This document shows, piece by piece, positions 21,455 through 31,591 of a stretch of 64,000 nt of DNA; position 1 is the first letter of the stretch; every line of letters starts with the position of its first letter. Both the position numbers and the translations under genes were made by a program. The DNA comes from Isochrysis galbana (lineage: Eukaryota > Haptophyta > Isochrysidales > Isochrysidaceae): NCBI GenBank assembly GCA_018136815.1, contig CM030935.1, forward strand, positions 5,323,921-5,387,920, read 5' to 3'. The notes below the pieces were generated by a model. The model had not been told where the DNA came from and searched no databases. It was given only the letters and a program-made list of their open reading frames with translations.

Positions 21455-23320
21455 ATGGCGGCCGTCGTCAAGTCGTCTGTCAAGGTGTTCGGAGGGCTCC
21501 TTCAGCGGCTGACGCACGCGTCCAAGGCGTGCGCCTGCGAGATGACCTTCGCTGTCTACATGCCGCCCCAGGCGCGTCGGCTCTCTCTCTCTCTCCCTCT
21601 CTCTCTAACCGCTCTTCTCTCTCTCTCTCTCTCCCTCCCTCCTCCCCTCTCTCCTTCCCCTGCTCCCTCACCCCGCCCCCCCCCTCTACGCCCCCCCCCC
21701 CCCCCCCCCCATCTCCATCGCTCCCTCCTTCTCTCTCTTCTCTCTGTCTGCTACCGCTCTCAATCCCCCGCACTCGTGACTTTGCCGTCTCTCCTCCTCC
21801 CTACCTTCCACCCTGACCCCAACCCCCAACCCCACCCTCTCCTACGCCTTGGTTTCGCTCTTCTCTTTCCCTCTCCTTCTTCTCTTTCTCTCCACTTCCC
21901 CTGCACCCCTAGCCCCCCACGTCTCCATTTTTATGCTGCGCGCCTTCCCAAATACCCTTTCGAAAGAAGGCCCTCTTCTCTCAGCTAGCGGGGCAAAACA
22001 TGGGGCCTTTCTCTTCTTCTCTCTCTAGCTCTCTTTGCTTCGCCTTGGGCTAGGCTTGCCCGGCTCCCCGTTCCTGAGTCTCATCACCTTGCTCCCTTTT
22101 TCAAACCCCCCCCCCCCCCCCCCCCCCCAATTTCCAAATCACCTGCGTGCCGCCTTGAAGAGGCCTTCTTCCCTCGGCATGCAACATGCGGCCCTTCTGA
22201 CGCCTTTCACGTCTCATCCTTTGCCACACTTGCGTGGCCTGCACCACTCACTGCAAGCCAACGCTTTTTACATCTGCAGGCAGCCACGACACCGGTACCC
22301 GTGGTGTACTGGCTGTCTGGCCTGACGTGCACCGACGAGAACTTCCACCAGAAGAGCGGCTTCGCGCGGGCCGCCTCTGAGCTCGGCCTTTGCGTCGTGA
22401 TGCCCGACACCTCGCCACGCGGAGTTACGATCGAGGGCGCGGACGATTCTTACGACTTTGGATCGGGAGCCGGATTCTACGTCGACGCGACCGAGCCGAA
22501 GTGGGCGCCACACTACAAGATGTACTCGTACGTGACGACCGAACTGCCCGCACTCATCGCCGAGACGTATGTGGGCAAGATCTCCGAGAAGAAGTCCATC
22601 TGCGGCCACTCGATGGGTGGGCATGGCGCCTTGCAGGTGTGCGATAGTGGAACTGCACCCCAAGGTTGCGATGGTTTGAGCGTACTAGCCAAGGCCCCCG
22701 CCCTACCGCCCAAGAGGAGTCCCGCCACCGCTGTTGGCCCAAACAGCTGTGCAAACAGCTGTGCTCATTAGCATCTCGTCTTATGCGCGTCGCATAGATC
22801 TTTTTGAGGAATCCGTCGGCCTATGCCTCGGTCTCGGCCTTTGCCCCCATCTGCAACCCGACCAAGTGCCCATGGGGTGTCAAGGCCTTCACTGGATACC
22901 TTGGATCTGTGGACGCCGGTAAGGAGTACGATGCGGTCGAGCTGATCGGCCAATACTCGGGGGCGCCCTTCAAGTTGCTCGTCGACCAGGGCGCATCCGA
23001 CAACTTCCTCGTCGGAGAGGTGTGCTCCTTTAGCTCGTGCAGCCCTCCGGACCTCTGTCAGCCCCTGCTGAAACCAATGCTTGCTTGGTCACTGTTCATG
23101 GGCCTCTTCATGAGCCTCGTCCCCCCCCCCCACCCTACTCATTGGCTGTGATTTTGAACAGGTCAATCAATTACTCCCCGCAAATCTTGAGGCTGCTTGC
23201 AAAGCCAAGGGCATCGACTTAACGCTCCGTATGCAAGACGGCTACGACCATTCTTACTACTTCATCTCCACCTTCATCGCCGACCACCTCGCCTTCCATT
23301 CAGAGGCCCTCCACGCTTGA
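21455..23320 (+). CDS. ESD: S-formylglutathione hydrolase (esterase D)
   Basis: It hydrolyses S-formylglutathione to formate and glutathione in cytosolic formaldehyde detoxification. Four exons join in frame: 21455-21571, 22280-22636, 22798-23019 and 23162-23320, giving 284 residues (human ESD has 282). The catalytic triad is visible: Ser150 in GHSMGGHGAL, Asp226 in DQGASDNF and His262 in DGYDHSYYF. Other family landmarks are YWLSGLTCTDENF, DTSPRG, GAGFYVDAT and SAFAPICNP. Intron 1 starts CAG/GCGCGT, a GC-AG border, and contains CT-rich and C-run repeats. The other two introns are GT-AG. The start is the only ATG that gives the family N-terminus (VFGGLLQRLTHAS). Confidence 0.95.
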
Positions 23321-24035
23321 GCTTGCAAGCAACCGGTCCACTGCCGTGTGGTGACCCCGCCGAAAATGTGATAGGAACACTACAACAACGATTGTTAGAT
23401 GCTAGTGGCGCCTCAACGGTCTCCTCTTGTAGCCCTGCTCCATGCACCGTGATGCCCCCCCCCCCCCCGGCTTGCACGGTACATCACTCACTTCTTATGC
23501 TGAATCGGCTCTCATCGATTGCAATTGCACATCAAATCAGTCCTGCTTGAGCAGCAGCAGCGAAAACTAAACCTGAGAAGAGATGCGCTCATGCGTGATT
23601 ACGATGCCGATGGACGATGGACGCGTAACCCTACGCCAACCTCTCTATTACGCCCATCATGACAGAGGTTTTGGGGGTAGCATACAACTCGTAGGCCGGT
23701 CAGTAAACCTTTTAATAGTCTCACCGCACACGCGGCCGTGGACCCTCTACTTTCTACTCACGTAGGAAACTTTCTACACCCCCACTTCCCCGGCCCTTCT
23801 CCCCCCGCCATAAGGCGACTCCCCCCGTGCACTACTAGGGGGATAGGGGTGAAGGGCTTAGATATGGTCCGGTGGCCCGCGCCCCCCCCGGTGATCATTC
23901 CCCCCCTTCCTCCTGCGTCTCCGAGTGGGCGGCGGTCTCAGCCCCGACTTATCCTGTAAACAGGTGCGGGACTTACCTATTTTTCGGTGAGCGGAGCTCT
24001 CGCTCCGCCCACCCCCTTCTCCGCGCTCTCTCTCC
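23321..24035. other. Intergenic, no supported gene
   Basis: Downstream of the esterase there are C runs, an ACTCGTAGGCCGGTCA piece at 23687 repeated at 24453, and GC-rich sequence. No domain, splice pattern or coding bias is evident. Confidence 0.5.
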
Positions 24036-24039
24036 CCTC

Positions 24040-24447
24040 TCCTGCGGCACGCGCGATGGCGCGCCTGCGGCAGGCCTGCAGCTGCCTGCTGGCGACCCCT
24101 GGAGGCTCATGGAGGCCAGCTCTGGGGGCAGAGGAGGCTGGGACTGGGCCCTGGTCTCCCCTGCCTCTCCCTCGCTGGCGCTCCTGAGCCTCTGGGGCCC
24201 CCAATCTGCACCTGTCTGCCTGTCGACCAGGGGGGAGGGGGGGTTGGAGCAATGGGCTGGCCACGAGGGGCCAGGATGGGCGAATGGGGCGAGCCTGTGG
24301 GGAAGGGAGTGGGTCAGTAGGGCAGTGGCCTCCTGGCAAGCCATCAGGCGTGCCAGGAGGATGGGTGGTTCCTCCCCCATGGCAGGGGAGGAGTGGAGAG
24401 AGGGGGGGGCTCGTGCCCCCCCATGGGGCAACCAAGTATAAACTTAG
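24040..24447 (-). repeat. Hairpin-led GC-rich repeat
   Basis: On the minus strand it opens with AACTAAGTTTATACTTGGTT (24447-24428), then CCATGGGG, GGAGGAACCACCCATCCTCC and blocks shared with 8704-9215. It is the longest minus-strand member here. Confidence 0.75.
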
Positions 24448-24786
24448 TTGAACTCGTAGGCCGGTCACTCACGCTATTTTATAACCACTATTTTCCACCC
24501 CTCCTGGGTGTCCAAGGATAAGGATTCCCGAGGAAGCCCCCTTTACCTGAACCCCCCCCCCAACCCCCTCTACCCCACAAAAATCCATGGGGCTACCCAC
24601 GTGATTATCCTGAATAGTGGATTTTCACTATTCGGAACCTGTGGGTAGTAGCCCCCCCCCCCCCCGGAGGTGGGCAGTGGAAATCGGATGTGGGTAGGTG
24701 AGTAGCACGATGCACCCAGATATTTGGTTACAGGCCTCATTGGGAATTCACCGCGAGACACTAACAACCAGTCGCCCGATGGTGCA

Positions 24787-25010
24787 GGAGGAAGGAGAAG
24801 GAAACAAAAAAGGATCTGAAGATTCAGGGCTAACACCTATCACCGGACTAGTAGCCAGTAGACAGTAGACGCTACTTCCTATCCGACAACGCCCTTTTCT
24901 CCCCTCACTCCGCCTCCTCGCCTTCCCCCCCTCATTCCTTTTTTGTCGGTTTCGAGGGTGCGGCCCGGATGCGCTACCACGGGCCCGGTTCGGGGCCAGG
25001 TTGTTAATTA
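24787..25010 (+). repeat. Dispersed repeat B (GATCTGAAGATTCAG family)
   Basis: It starts with an A run and GATCTGAAGATTCAGGGCTA, then a C-rich body, a TTTGTCGGTTTCGAGGG segment and GGCCCGGTTCGGGG. Related copies are at 29530-29735, 39698-39840 (+) and 44655-44815 (-). A SINE-like element is possible. Confidence 0.55.
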
Positions 25011-25329
25011 AACCTATATATACCTATCGTCAGGAGGTCGTTTGCCTTCATTTGGTACCCCTCGTTTCCAAATACGCGATGCGGGGCCACCACGAGGGAG
25101 TCCCAATCCTAGGGGTGGGAGGGCGAGGGAGGGTGAAGGCGCGGGGGCGGCCCCAGTCTCGGCCGCGTCACAGGTACCCCTCCTACCCCTGCGCCCTGTC
25201 CCTGCGCCCCTGCTCTCCCTCTTTGTCGACCCCACCTCTCCCTCCGCCCCCTCGACTCCGGAGTGCTCCTGGAATGTGATTCCCGCCCGAGGTCGTATGC
25301 CTTCGTTTGGTACCCCTCGTTTCCAAATA

Positions 25330-25600
25330 CGCTCCCAGTACAAAAAAAATCTTCTAGTATTTGAGTAAAGGCAGACACCCGATGTGTCATATTCTGTTCT
25401 GGGATTGGGATACAGCACGGTGCACGGGACATTCATGAAATGGAGCAGAATGGGTGTATTCGAGACCGCGTAGAAGGAGATATTGCAGTCTGAGTTGCAT
25501 TCACATCGCTGCACCGAAGCGGCACTGTTTGACTACTCGGAGAGTTGTTTGGTTTCCCCCTCTCCCCCCGTACGCGAGGAGTTACTTTTTTATCCGATGT
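25330..25600. other. AT-richer stretch without a clear gene
   Basis: Composition changes from GC-rich to near-balanced here and continues into the unknown gene at 25613. On the minus strand a 60-codon frame (NPRTEYDTSGVCLYSN) is open, but it has no recognisable domain. It may belong to the same foreign segment as the next gene. Confidence 0.3.
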
Positions 25601-25612
25601 TCTTAATAAAGC

Positions 25613-26402
25613 ATGGGTAGCCTCGCACGTCTTTCCCCTCATGGGCTGACAAGGAGTTTATTGAATAATACCCACTGGCATTCGTCAAGGATATCGCACA
25701 CCATGGGCTCGGGCATACGCTCGATTCCTCCTCCTCCTCCTCATTCGTCGCCCTCGCCCCCTTCGCCTCATCCTTCCTCGCCCTCTCCCAAACCAGCCGA
25801 TCTGCTCTCGTACCTTGAGGAGGCATCTGCAAGATTGCAGGAGATGATCCGTGGTGTTCAAACCGTCGGTTTGAAAAAAGAATTGCAAGCTCTCTCCCAA
25901 GAGACGCTCTCACGAGACAAGGAGGAGGGCCCGGCGTTATCATTGATCATGCTGTACGTCGGAATTATCATTACCACTTTACAATACATTGGGAAAGAGG
26001 AACCCGATGCCATTAAAGCCAGTCTACTAGGCATAAAGACCAGGAACTATGCGAACAAGGCGGATGCATTAATAGAAACTGTGGATTCTTACAGGACTCT
26101 GAGGAATACCTTTTGTCAATTGGCCTTAACAACAAAGGAACCAATGTCGTTCATGGACGCCACCTCAACCCTTCTCGATGAGAAATGGACGGCTGTGTAT
26201 GAAGCTCTGAAGGATATTTTACATGAATCGCATGTTCTGACGTTTGAATTGTACGACGTCAATGCAATGATAGCCCACCCTGAGATTAGCAATCGATGGA
26301 AAAACCCCCTGCGCGAGTATAAGGGGAAGTACGACAAAGTATTAGAGGAATTCTTCCCGATGGTCAGTCTATTGCGATATGAAAATAAGCCAAGGTCATT
26401 AC
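25613..26402 (+). CDS. AT-richer unknown gene, 3' end replaced by an LTR
   Basis: The frame is open from an ATG at 25613; a second in-frame ATG at 25703 (MGSGIRSI) may be the better start because the first 30 residues are unremarkable. After a Pro/Ser-rich N-terminus the protein is largely helical: LLSYLEEASARLQEMIRGVQ, LSLIMLYVGIIITTLQYIG (a possible membrane segment), SYRTLRNTFCQLALTTKEP, WTAVYEALKDILHESH, YKGKYDKVLEEFFPMVSLL. At 26403 the reading continues straight into the middle of an LTR of family A, so the native C-terminus is missing. Codons are much less GC-rich than in the neighbours, which suggests different origin. I do not recognise the family. No introns are needed. Confidence 0.5.
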
Positions 26403-26790
26403 TCAGTGAAAGTCGAGTGAGTGTGCGTGTCTCGGATTGTTGTCGGACTCGTCGGATTGGAGCCCTGTCGGCCTCTGTCGCCCTCGTCCCTCGCCCCAGT
26501 CGCTCCTCGCTCCCTCGTTCTCGCTCTCACTCTCGCTCCGTCGTAACAAGCAATCTTACAACACCAATCCAATCCACTCACGCACCCACCCACACCCGCT
26601 GTCCGCCATGTCCGCTCCGTCCTCGCGCTCGCCCTCGCCACTGCCCGCCATCCATCTTCCAACCATGGAAGATGGTCAGCCCGTTCAACCCGCCAAGGCC
26701 CAAAAGGCCGTGCCTTCAGCCGCCTCGTCCCGTGACAAGCAGCGACCCGTCTGCAACAATTGTTTGCATATAGATAGGGACACATTTGGG
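26403..26790 (+). repeat. Partial LTR family A with gag-like start
   Basis: It matches family A from its internal GTGAAAGTCGAG onward, including the ATG at 26608 that begins MSAPSSRSPSPLPAIHLPTM. It departs from the complete units after PSAA and continues open for about 30 codons with CNNC (VCNNCLHIDRDT). This copy may show how the frame runs beyond the LTR unit. Confidence 0.7.
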
Positions 26791-26794
26791 GGGG

Positions 26795-27095
26795 GGGGGG
26801 TAGAATTGTATAAGGTGTAGAAAAAGGCAATGCGGGGGGCTAAAAAAAAAAAGGGAACCTCAAGTTGCATCCTCTGCTTGTGAAGAGTTGGGTGGTGGGG
26901 TAGAATTGTATAATAAGGTGTAGAAAAAGGCAATGCGGGGGGCTAAAAAAAAGGGGAGCCTCAAGTTGCATCCTCTGCTTGTGAAGAGTTGGGTGGTGGG
27001 GTAGAATTGTATAAGGTGTAGAAAAAGGCAATGCGGGGGGCAAAAAAAAAGGGAACCTCAAGTTGCATCCTCTGCTAGTGAAGAGCTGGGTGGCA
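26795..27095 (+). repeat. Three-copy tandem repeat, period about 100 bases
   Basis: TAGAATTGTATAAGGTGTAG starts at 26801, 26901 (with a TAA insertion after TATAA) and 27003. Each unit has a G run, an A run and TCAAGTTGCATCCTCTGCT. Small frames on the minus strand simply repeat with the unit. Confidence 0.9.
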
Positions 27096-27360
27096 TAAGG
27101 GGGGAAGGGTGCTTGCGCTTGCCGAGGCAGGGAGTCCTGTCTTGAGTAAGCGCTAGCCTCGTTTCTTTGCCGCGCCGCGACCCATAAACATTTGTTAAAA
27201 ATTTTAATTTATTTTTATGGGCCGACCGCCGACCCCCCAAAACTTTTGGCCAAAACCAAACCCAAACCCCAAAACCGAAGAAAAAGGAACGAGGGGCGGA
27301 GCGGGAGGGGGAGCGGCGGTAGGGATATAGGCGTTGGCGTCGGGATCGCGGGGAAGTGAG
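27079..27360 (+). repeat. Dispersed repeat A fragment plus GGTTTTGG-iterated stretch
   Basis: AGCTGGGTGGCATAAGG to CCGCGCCGCGACC matches 32790-32890 and, inverted, 55130-55240. From 27185 an AT-rich piece leads to CCAAAACTTTTGGCCAAAAC and repeats of CCAAACCC. These resemble, inverted, the GGTTTTGG-containing sequence near 61150. Confidence 0.6.
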
Positions 27361-27509
27361 TGTCACTGGTAGCTAAGCAGGCACCTTCAAGAATGTTTTT
27401 TTTTCGTCCACTCGATAAATACTAGTAGTACTAGTATGATGTCACGGACTTGAAGTAGACTAGTAGCTAGTAGAGAGACTATTTCTGTCGCACAATTGAA
27501 GCTCTGCGG

Positions 27510-29307
27510 ATGGCGGCGGCGGCGCTGCGCCTCGTCGACCACGAGGGACATCCTGCGCCCGCAGGCTCGCGGGCATACGACGCATGCAGCTCGGCGTTGG
27601 AAGGTCGCCTCAGAGAGAGCCTCGTCTGGCCCCCTCGTGCTCCACCCGTCTCGCCGCCTGGGTCCGCAGATGGCCAGGTTTCCCTCGGAGTTTTCATCAT
27701 GGCCCACCGCTCCTTTGCCCATCTGACGATTCCAAGGCTTCTGCAGGCGCTCTGGGCTCCCTCGCATATCTTCTTACTGCACCTGGATATTCGTGCACAC
27801 CCCGACGTCCTACGGTGGGCAGAGACTGAGAAACGGCTCCACATGATGAGGCGGCGGGCCGTCGGATGGGGAGCTCCATCGATGATCGAGGTGCTGCTCG
27901 AGGCCATCGGGATCGCCCTCGCCTCCTCGCCGTATATGGACTTCTTCATCAACCTCTCCGACGCAGACATCTCACTACGGACTGAGAAGGAGCTCTCGAG
28001 CTTCCTGGGACGCATGCGGGGCACCTCGTTTGTCGCCGCCAAATTTCCGTCTGTGGACGCTATGCGCTACGCCTCCCATGCAAAGATGCGCGAGGTGACG
28101 TGGCTGGAGTGCGACGGCGAGGGATTTCTTGTCATCAACGCAACACCCGCCGCGCTCTTCGGCGCGGGGCCCGCGCAGTGCTGCTTCGCGCGGTCTGGCC
28201 CCATCCTCTATTCCACTGTTCCCCTCCCCATCGGCCGGCCGCCTCCTCCTGACCGCACAACTTTCTACCACGGCTCGCAGTGGGCCATCCTCAGCCGCGA
28301 TGCGTGCGAGTACTTGTTCAATTCAGGCCGCGTGCACGCTCTAGCCCTACATTTGAGAGGCACATACATGTCCGACGAAACCTTCTTGCAAACTGCGCTA
28401 CTCAACTCCCACCTCGCGGTCACCACCTCGGCCAGCTCCGGCACTGCTAGATTGGTCAACCACAACCTGCGCTACATTGACTGGCCACACGGCTACGGTG
28501 ATCCTGGCAAGTATTGGTGAGCACGTGCGGCAGCACCATCCTCCCTTCCGGCTTGCCGCGCTATCATTGGTTACCCAAGTGGGCCACTCTTGGTTCACGC
28601 CCGTCTGTATACCCGTCCCTCACAGGCAAGCTCTCGGCCTCAAGCACGCCTCAGGGCCCATGCTCCTCTCCGCACGGCATGCTCACGCCGTCTTTTCTTC
28701 TCCGGCAGTCTTTGCGCGCAAAGTCGACCTCGAACGGCAGGATGGCGTCGACTTTGTGGCCGAGTGGGACAGGTGGATGTACTACAAGCTGAAGCGCGCG
28801 TCTGCAGCGAGTCCGGTTAATCACGAGGCGTACCTCGCTCCCGGTCAGCCGATGATTGCCGCTGATCTCATCGCTTCGAATGGAAGTCTTCTGCACGAGC
28901 TATCGCAGCCACTCACGTATGAACAAAGAACTTTTCTCGGCGTCGACGAGCTCACACCCCACGTGGCACATTACGGGAGCGAGGACGTGATGGCAGCCCA
29001 ATTCCATGTGGCGCACCCTCTCCATGGGGAGTCTTTACGAGCGATGCCCGGCGATGAGATGGTCCACAACGTGCAGCATTCTGTCAACGAGGCTGCGGTT
29101 CAGGCGACGGCGCGGGAGAGCGAGCGCGGCGCGAGGCGTGTGCCACCCTCGCCGCTCGTGGGCAGTCGACGTGTGGCGGCATTGGCCTTCGAAGACGGGT
29201 CCAGCTGCCGTTGCGACGCCGATTGCCGTGGGAACAAGCAAAAATACGCTCGGGGGTGCTGTGTGGATTGGGGGCACATTTGCGAGGGCCGCCCGATGGG
29301 AGAGTAA
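27510..29307 (+). CDS. GT14 (core-2/I-branching, xylosyltransferase-like) glycosyltransferase with Cys-rich tail
   Basis: Two exons (27510-28516 and 28626-29307) join in frame to give 562 residues. GT14 family landmarks are clear: LGVFIMAHRSF near residue 65, HLDIRAHPD, FFINLSDADISLRT (the position of the family's INLSGQDYP), HGSQWAILSRDACEYL, SDETFLQTALLNS and NHNLRYIDWPHG, then AVFSSPAVFARKVD after the intron. Such enzymes add sugars to glycans or proteoglycan cores in the Golgi. No membrane anchor is visible at this ATG, so an upstream exon may be missing. The C-terminus (residues about 530-557) has CRCDADC, then GCCVDWGHIC, the Cys pattern of the second half of a somatomedin-B module. The intron is GT-AG, 109 bases. 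Confidence 0.85.
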
Positions 29308-29529
29308 AAGTATGGGCAGCTGGTAATTTCACCGTGTAAAAGAGGGGGGCGGGTTCACTGCGCGTACGTGAAAGTCCAAAACCTCGTGTTTCGACTGGCG
29401 ATGGTGGCAGTCGAAGTGCCTCCGGCGCTCGCTTCGCGCTGCGCCTCGCCACAACTTTTCAGCCCCGGCTTGTCGCCATGCCCATGCCTGACGGAGCTAG
29501 GCGTGCGAGTGATATCAGGAGCAAGGGAA

Positions 29530-29735
29530 AAAAAACATCAGAAGATTCTGGGCTACACACCTACTACTGACTGGGTCTCCCTTCTCTATTTACACCGCCC
29601 TTAGATTCCCTCCCTCCACCTCTTTCCCTGCCCCCCTTCATTCCTTTGTCTTCGGTTTCCGGGGTCCGGCCTTGGTGCCCTACCTAAGGCCTGGTTCGGA
29701 GTGTGGGGGCCGGGCAAGCCTGATGTCGTCTCTTT
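29530..29735 (+). repeat. Dispersed repeat B
   Basis: An A run, then CATCAGAAGATTCTGGGCTA, a C-rich body, TTTGTCTTCGGTTTCCGGGG and GCCTGGTTCGG. It matches the layout at 24787-25010. Confidence 0.6.
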
Positions 29736-29774
29736 TGGATATATCAGGAGCAAGGAGCACTAGCACTGGCCTGG

Positions 29775-29827
29775 GAGGTGGGAGCGGTCGGCGCGCGCTC
29801 CATCGCTAAAACTATAACAATAGTTTT
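29775..29827 (-). mobile_element. Isolated LINE 5' end
   Basis: Only the hairpin AAAACTAT, TGTT, ATAGTTTT (29827-29808) and about 35 bases of ORF1 (MERAPTAPTS) are present. A piece this short, and from the 5' end rather than the 3' end, is unexpected for LINE truncation. The surrounding 29830-30290 holds no gene I can support. Confidence 0.8.
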
Positions 29828-30291
29828 TCCAACACCTGATATGTCTAGGTGTTAGTGGCCAAAATCCTGGGCTTATGTTAGTCCAGGCCCCCTGCCCACG
29901 AGGACCCAGACGCACATGACTTAGCTAGGAGAAATACTAGCGGACAAAGAGCATAGATACTTTATGCGCCAGAGGGGCGGATACTATAGATAGGGCGGTC
30001 AAACAGTGTTTTTTATAAGGGGTGAAAAAATGACCATCTCAGAATTGAGGAAATTTGAGGATTTTTTTTTCGGGAGAAAGTTCCCTATACACCCAACTAG
30101 CACATATCCGGGGCCCATTAGGACCCGGACCCCCCCCTTGGGCCCCCACAACAAAACGTAATCAAAAACAGACAAAAGACGCTAAAATCGCAAAAGCTTA
30201 AGAAGCCCAACTTCAAACCGATGCCGGGCGCGCTGCGTGGCCGTTTTCGACGATCCATCCGGATGAGGGACCCCACCAGATACCACATACG

Positions 30292-30319
30292 AAGTCGCGT
30301 TCCGTCAAAAGAGGGCCAG
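30292..30319 (+). repeat. Tail-2 repeat
   Basis: GAAGTCGCGTTCCGTCAAAA then GAGGGCCA, as at 37091, 49691 and, inverted, 2743. Confidence 0.65.
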
Positions 30320-30598
30320 TGTTTTTTTCAACCCAACTCTTGTTTTCTGGTCTGCATGCAAATGCCGCTTGCTGGGTATGGAGGGTTGTGTCCACGGAAG
30401 TAGACCGAAGCCGAAGCTGGAGGAAGGGGCGTCTGTAGTGAAATGGTGTTTTGTGTTGGACGGAACCACGTCGACCGAGGTAGACAGGGGACTTAGCGTT
30501 TTTCGTACTCGGTCTGCGTCGTTATCTCACAAGTAGAAGAAAAAATCTACGCGCCCTGTTACGGGTAAAAAACTGTTCGCACACACACACCCTAAGAC

Positions 30599-31084
30599 AT
30601 GGGCAACATCGCTGGGCGCATCGACAACCACAGCTACGGAACCGGCAACTACGACGTGGACATACGTGACCCCAAACGTGCAGCCGTGCGCGCGGGGTGC
30701 AAGATGACACTCTTCTCCGAGCTAGGCTCCAAGGGCGAGAGCACGCTCATCGAAGGCCCGCCCATCGCCAGCACCGACGACGTGCGCTTTGGAGACGGCG
30801 TCGATCTCCAGACCATCGGGTGGGCTCACCCGGTGCGCTCGCTCTTCCTCGAGTGTGAGGAGGACTCAGCGGTTGGCCAAACGAACAAAAACATCAAGTC
30901 GGGGATTACAAAACTATTCCTCCTGGTCCTCTTGTCGATATTCGCGGTCATTGTGGGCATCGTGGGGCTCATCTTCATACTCTCGATGTTGATCTTCAAG
31001 CCCAGGCGGCAGCCTGTGACCATCAACGCTCCCCCCCGTCGTGACACCCCCTCTCGCTCCCCCCCTTTCCCCGCACCCGCCTGA
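30599..31084 (+). CDS. Putative N-myristoylated single-pass membrane protein, unknown
   Basis: An intronless 161-residue frame with GC-rich codon use like that of the host genes. The N-terminus MGNIAGR fits the N-myristoylation pattern (Gly2, small residue at 6). Residues 1-95 are polar. A single strong membrane helix spans about 104-133 (LFLLVLLSIFAVIVGIVGLI and onward), then comes a short basic, Pro-rich tail (KPRRQPV to FPAPA). A lipid anchor at one end and a helix near the other would hold the polar part against one membrane. Tail-1 repeat sequence starts 92 bases after the stop. I do not recognise the family; an origin in a virus-like or mobile element is possible but unproven. Confidence 0.6.
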   Translation: MGNIAGRIDNHSYGTGNYDVDIRDPKRAAVRAGCKMTLFSELGSKGESTLIEGPPIASTDDVRFGDGVDLQTIGWAHPVRSLFLECEEDSAVGQTNKNIKSGITKLFLLVLLSIFAVIVGIVGLIFILSMLIFKPRRQPVTINAPPRRDTPSRSPPFPAPA

Positions 31085-31175
31085 CACCGGCCCCTTTTCA
31101 CGCCTCGCGCTTGGCGCGCTTCGCGCCGCGAAGAAGATGAAAACTCAACCCGCGTAGCTGGGAGTCACCGCGAGG

Positions 31176-31470
31176 GGTCAATTGTGGGACACCAGTCGAA
31201 TTGAGCGAATGGAGCATTGTTTAAAACTAAACTTTAAAGTTAAATTGTTTTAAAATTATCGAAGAACAACTTTTTTTCTCTGCTTTCCCCGCGCCCGAGG
31301 GGGAGACGCCGTGTCAGGGCTTTTTCCTCTGTGTTTCCCCCAAGGTCTCGACAATTACATAAACAGATAATTTAGGGTATATTTCACACGGAGCACCTGT
31401 GATGACTTGCACTCACATCGGTGCACGCCGTGCATGGGAGACGCCGTGTCAAGGCTTTTCCTCTGCCTTT
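31176..31470. repeat. Tail-1 fragment, AT-rich palindrome and GACGCCGTGTCA repeats
   Basis: GTCAATTGTGGGACACCAGT begins a partial tail-1 copy. AACTTTAAAGTT is a 12-base palindrome at about 31228. GGGAGACGCCGTGTCA followed by a TTTTCCTCTG-like segment occurs twice (31300 and 31436), and GCACGCCGTGCATG at 31422 links to the GC palindromes at 49800 and 63200. Confidence 0.6.
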
Positions 31471-31591
31471 CCTCTAAGGCCGACAACTACGTGACACAAC
31501 CCGTTGTACCCAATGTCACTACATACCAATGTCACTACTTCGGCCTAGTCGGCTGCTGCCTCCCCCCCACACCCTGTTCCGTCAGAGAGCA

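Noticed and set aside
27510-30600. A functional cluster of membrane or glycan genes around 27-36 kb
   Set aside because: The glycosyltransferase, the myristoylated protein and the signal-anchored protein have different orientations, with repeats between them. Nothing in the sequence links them.
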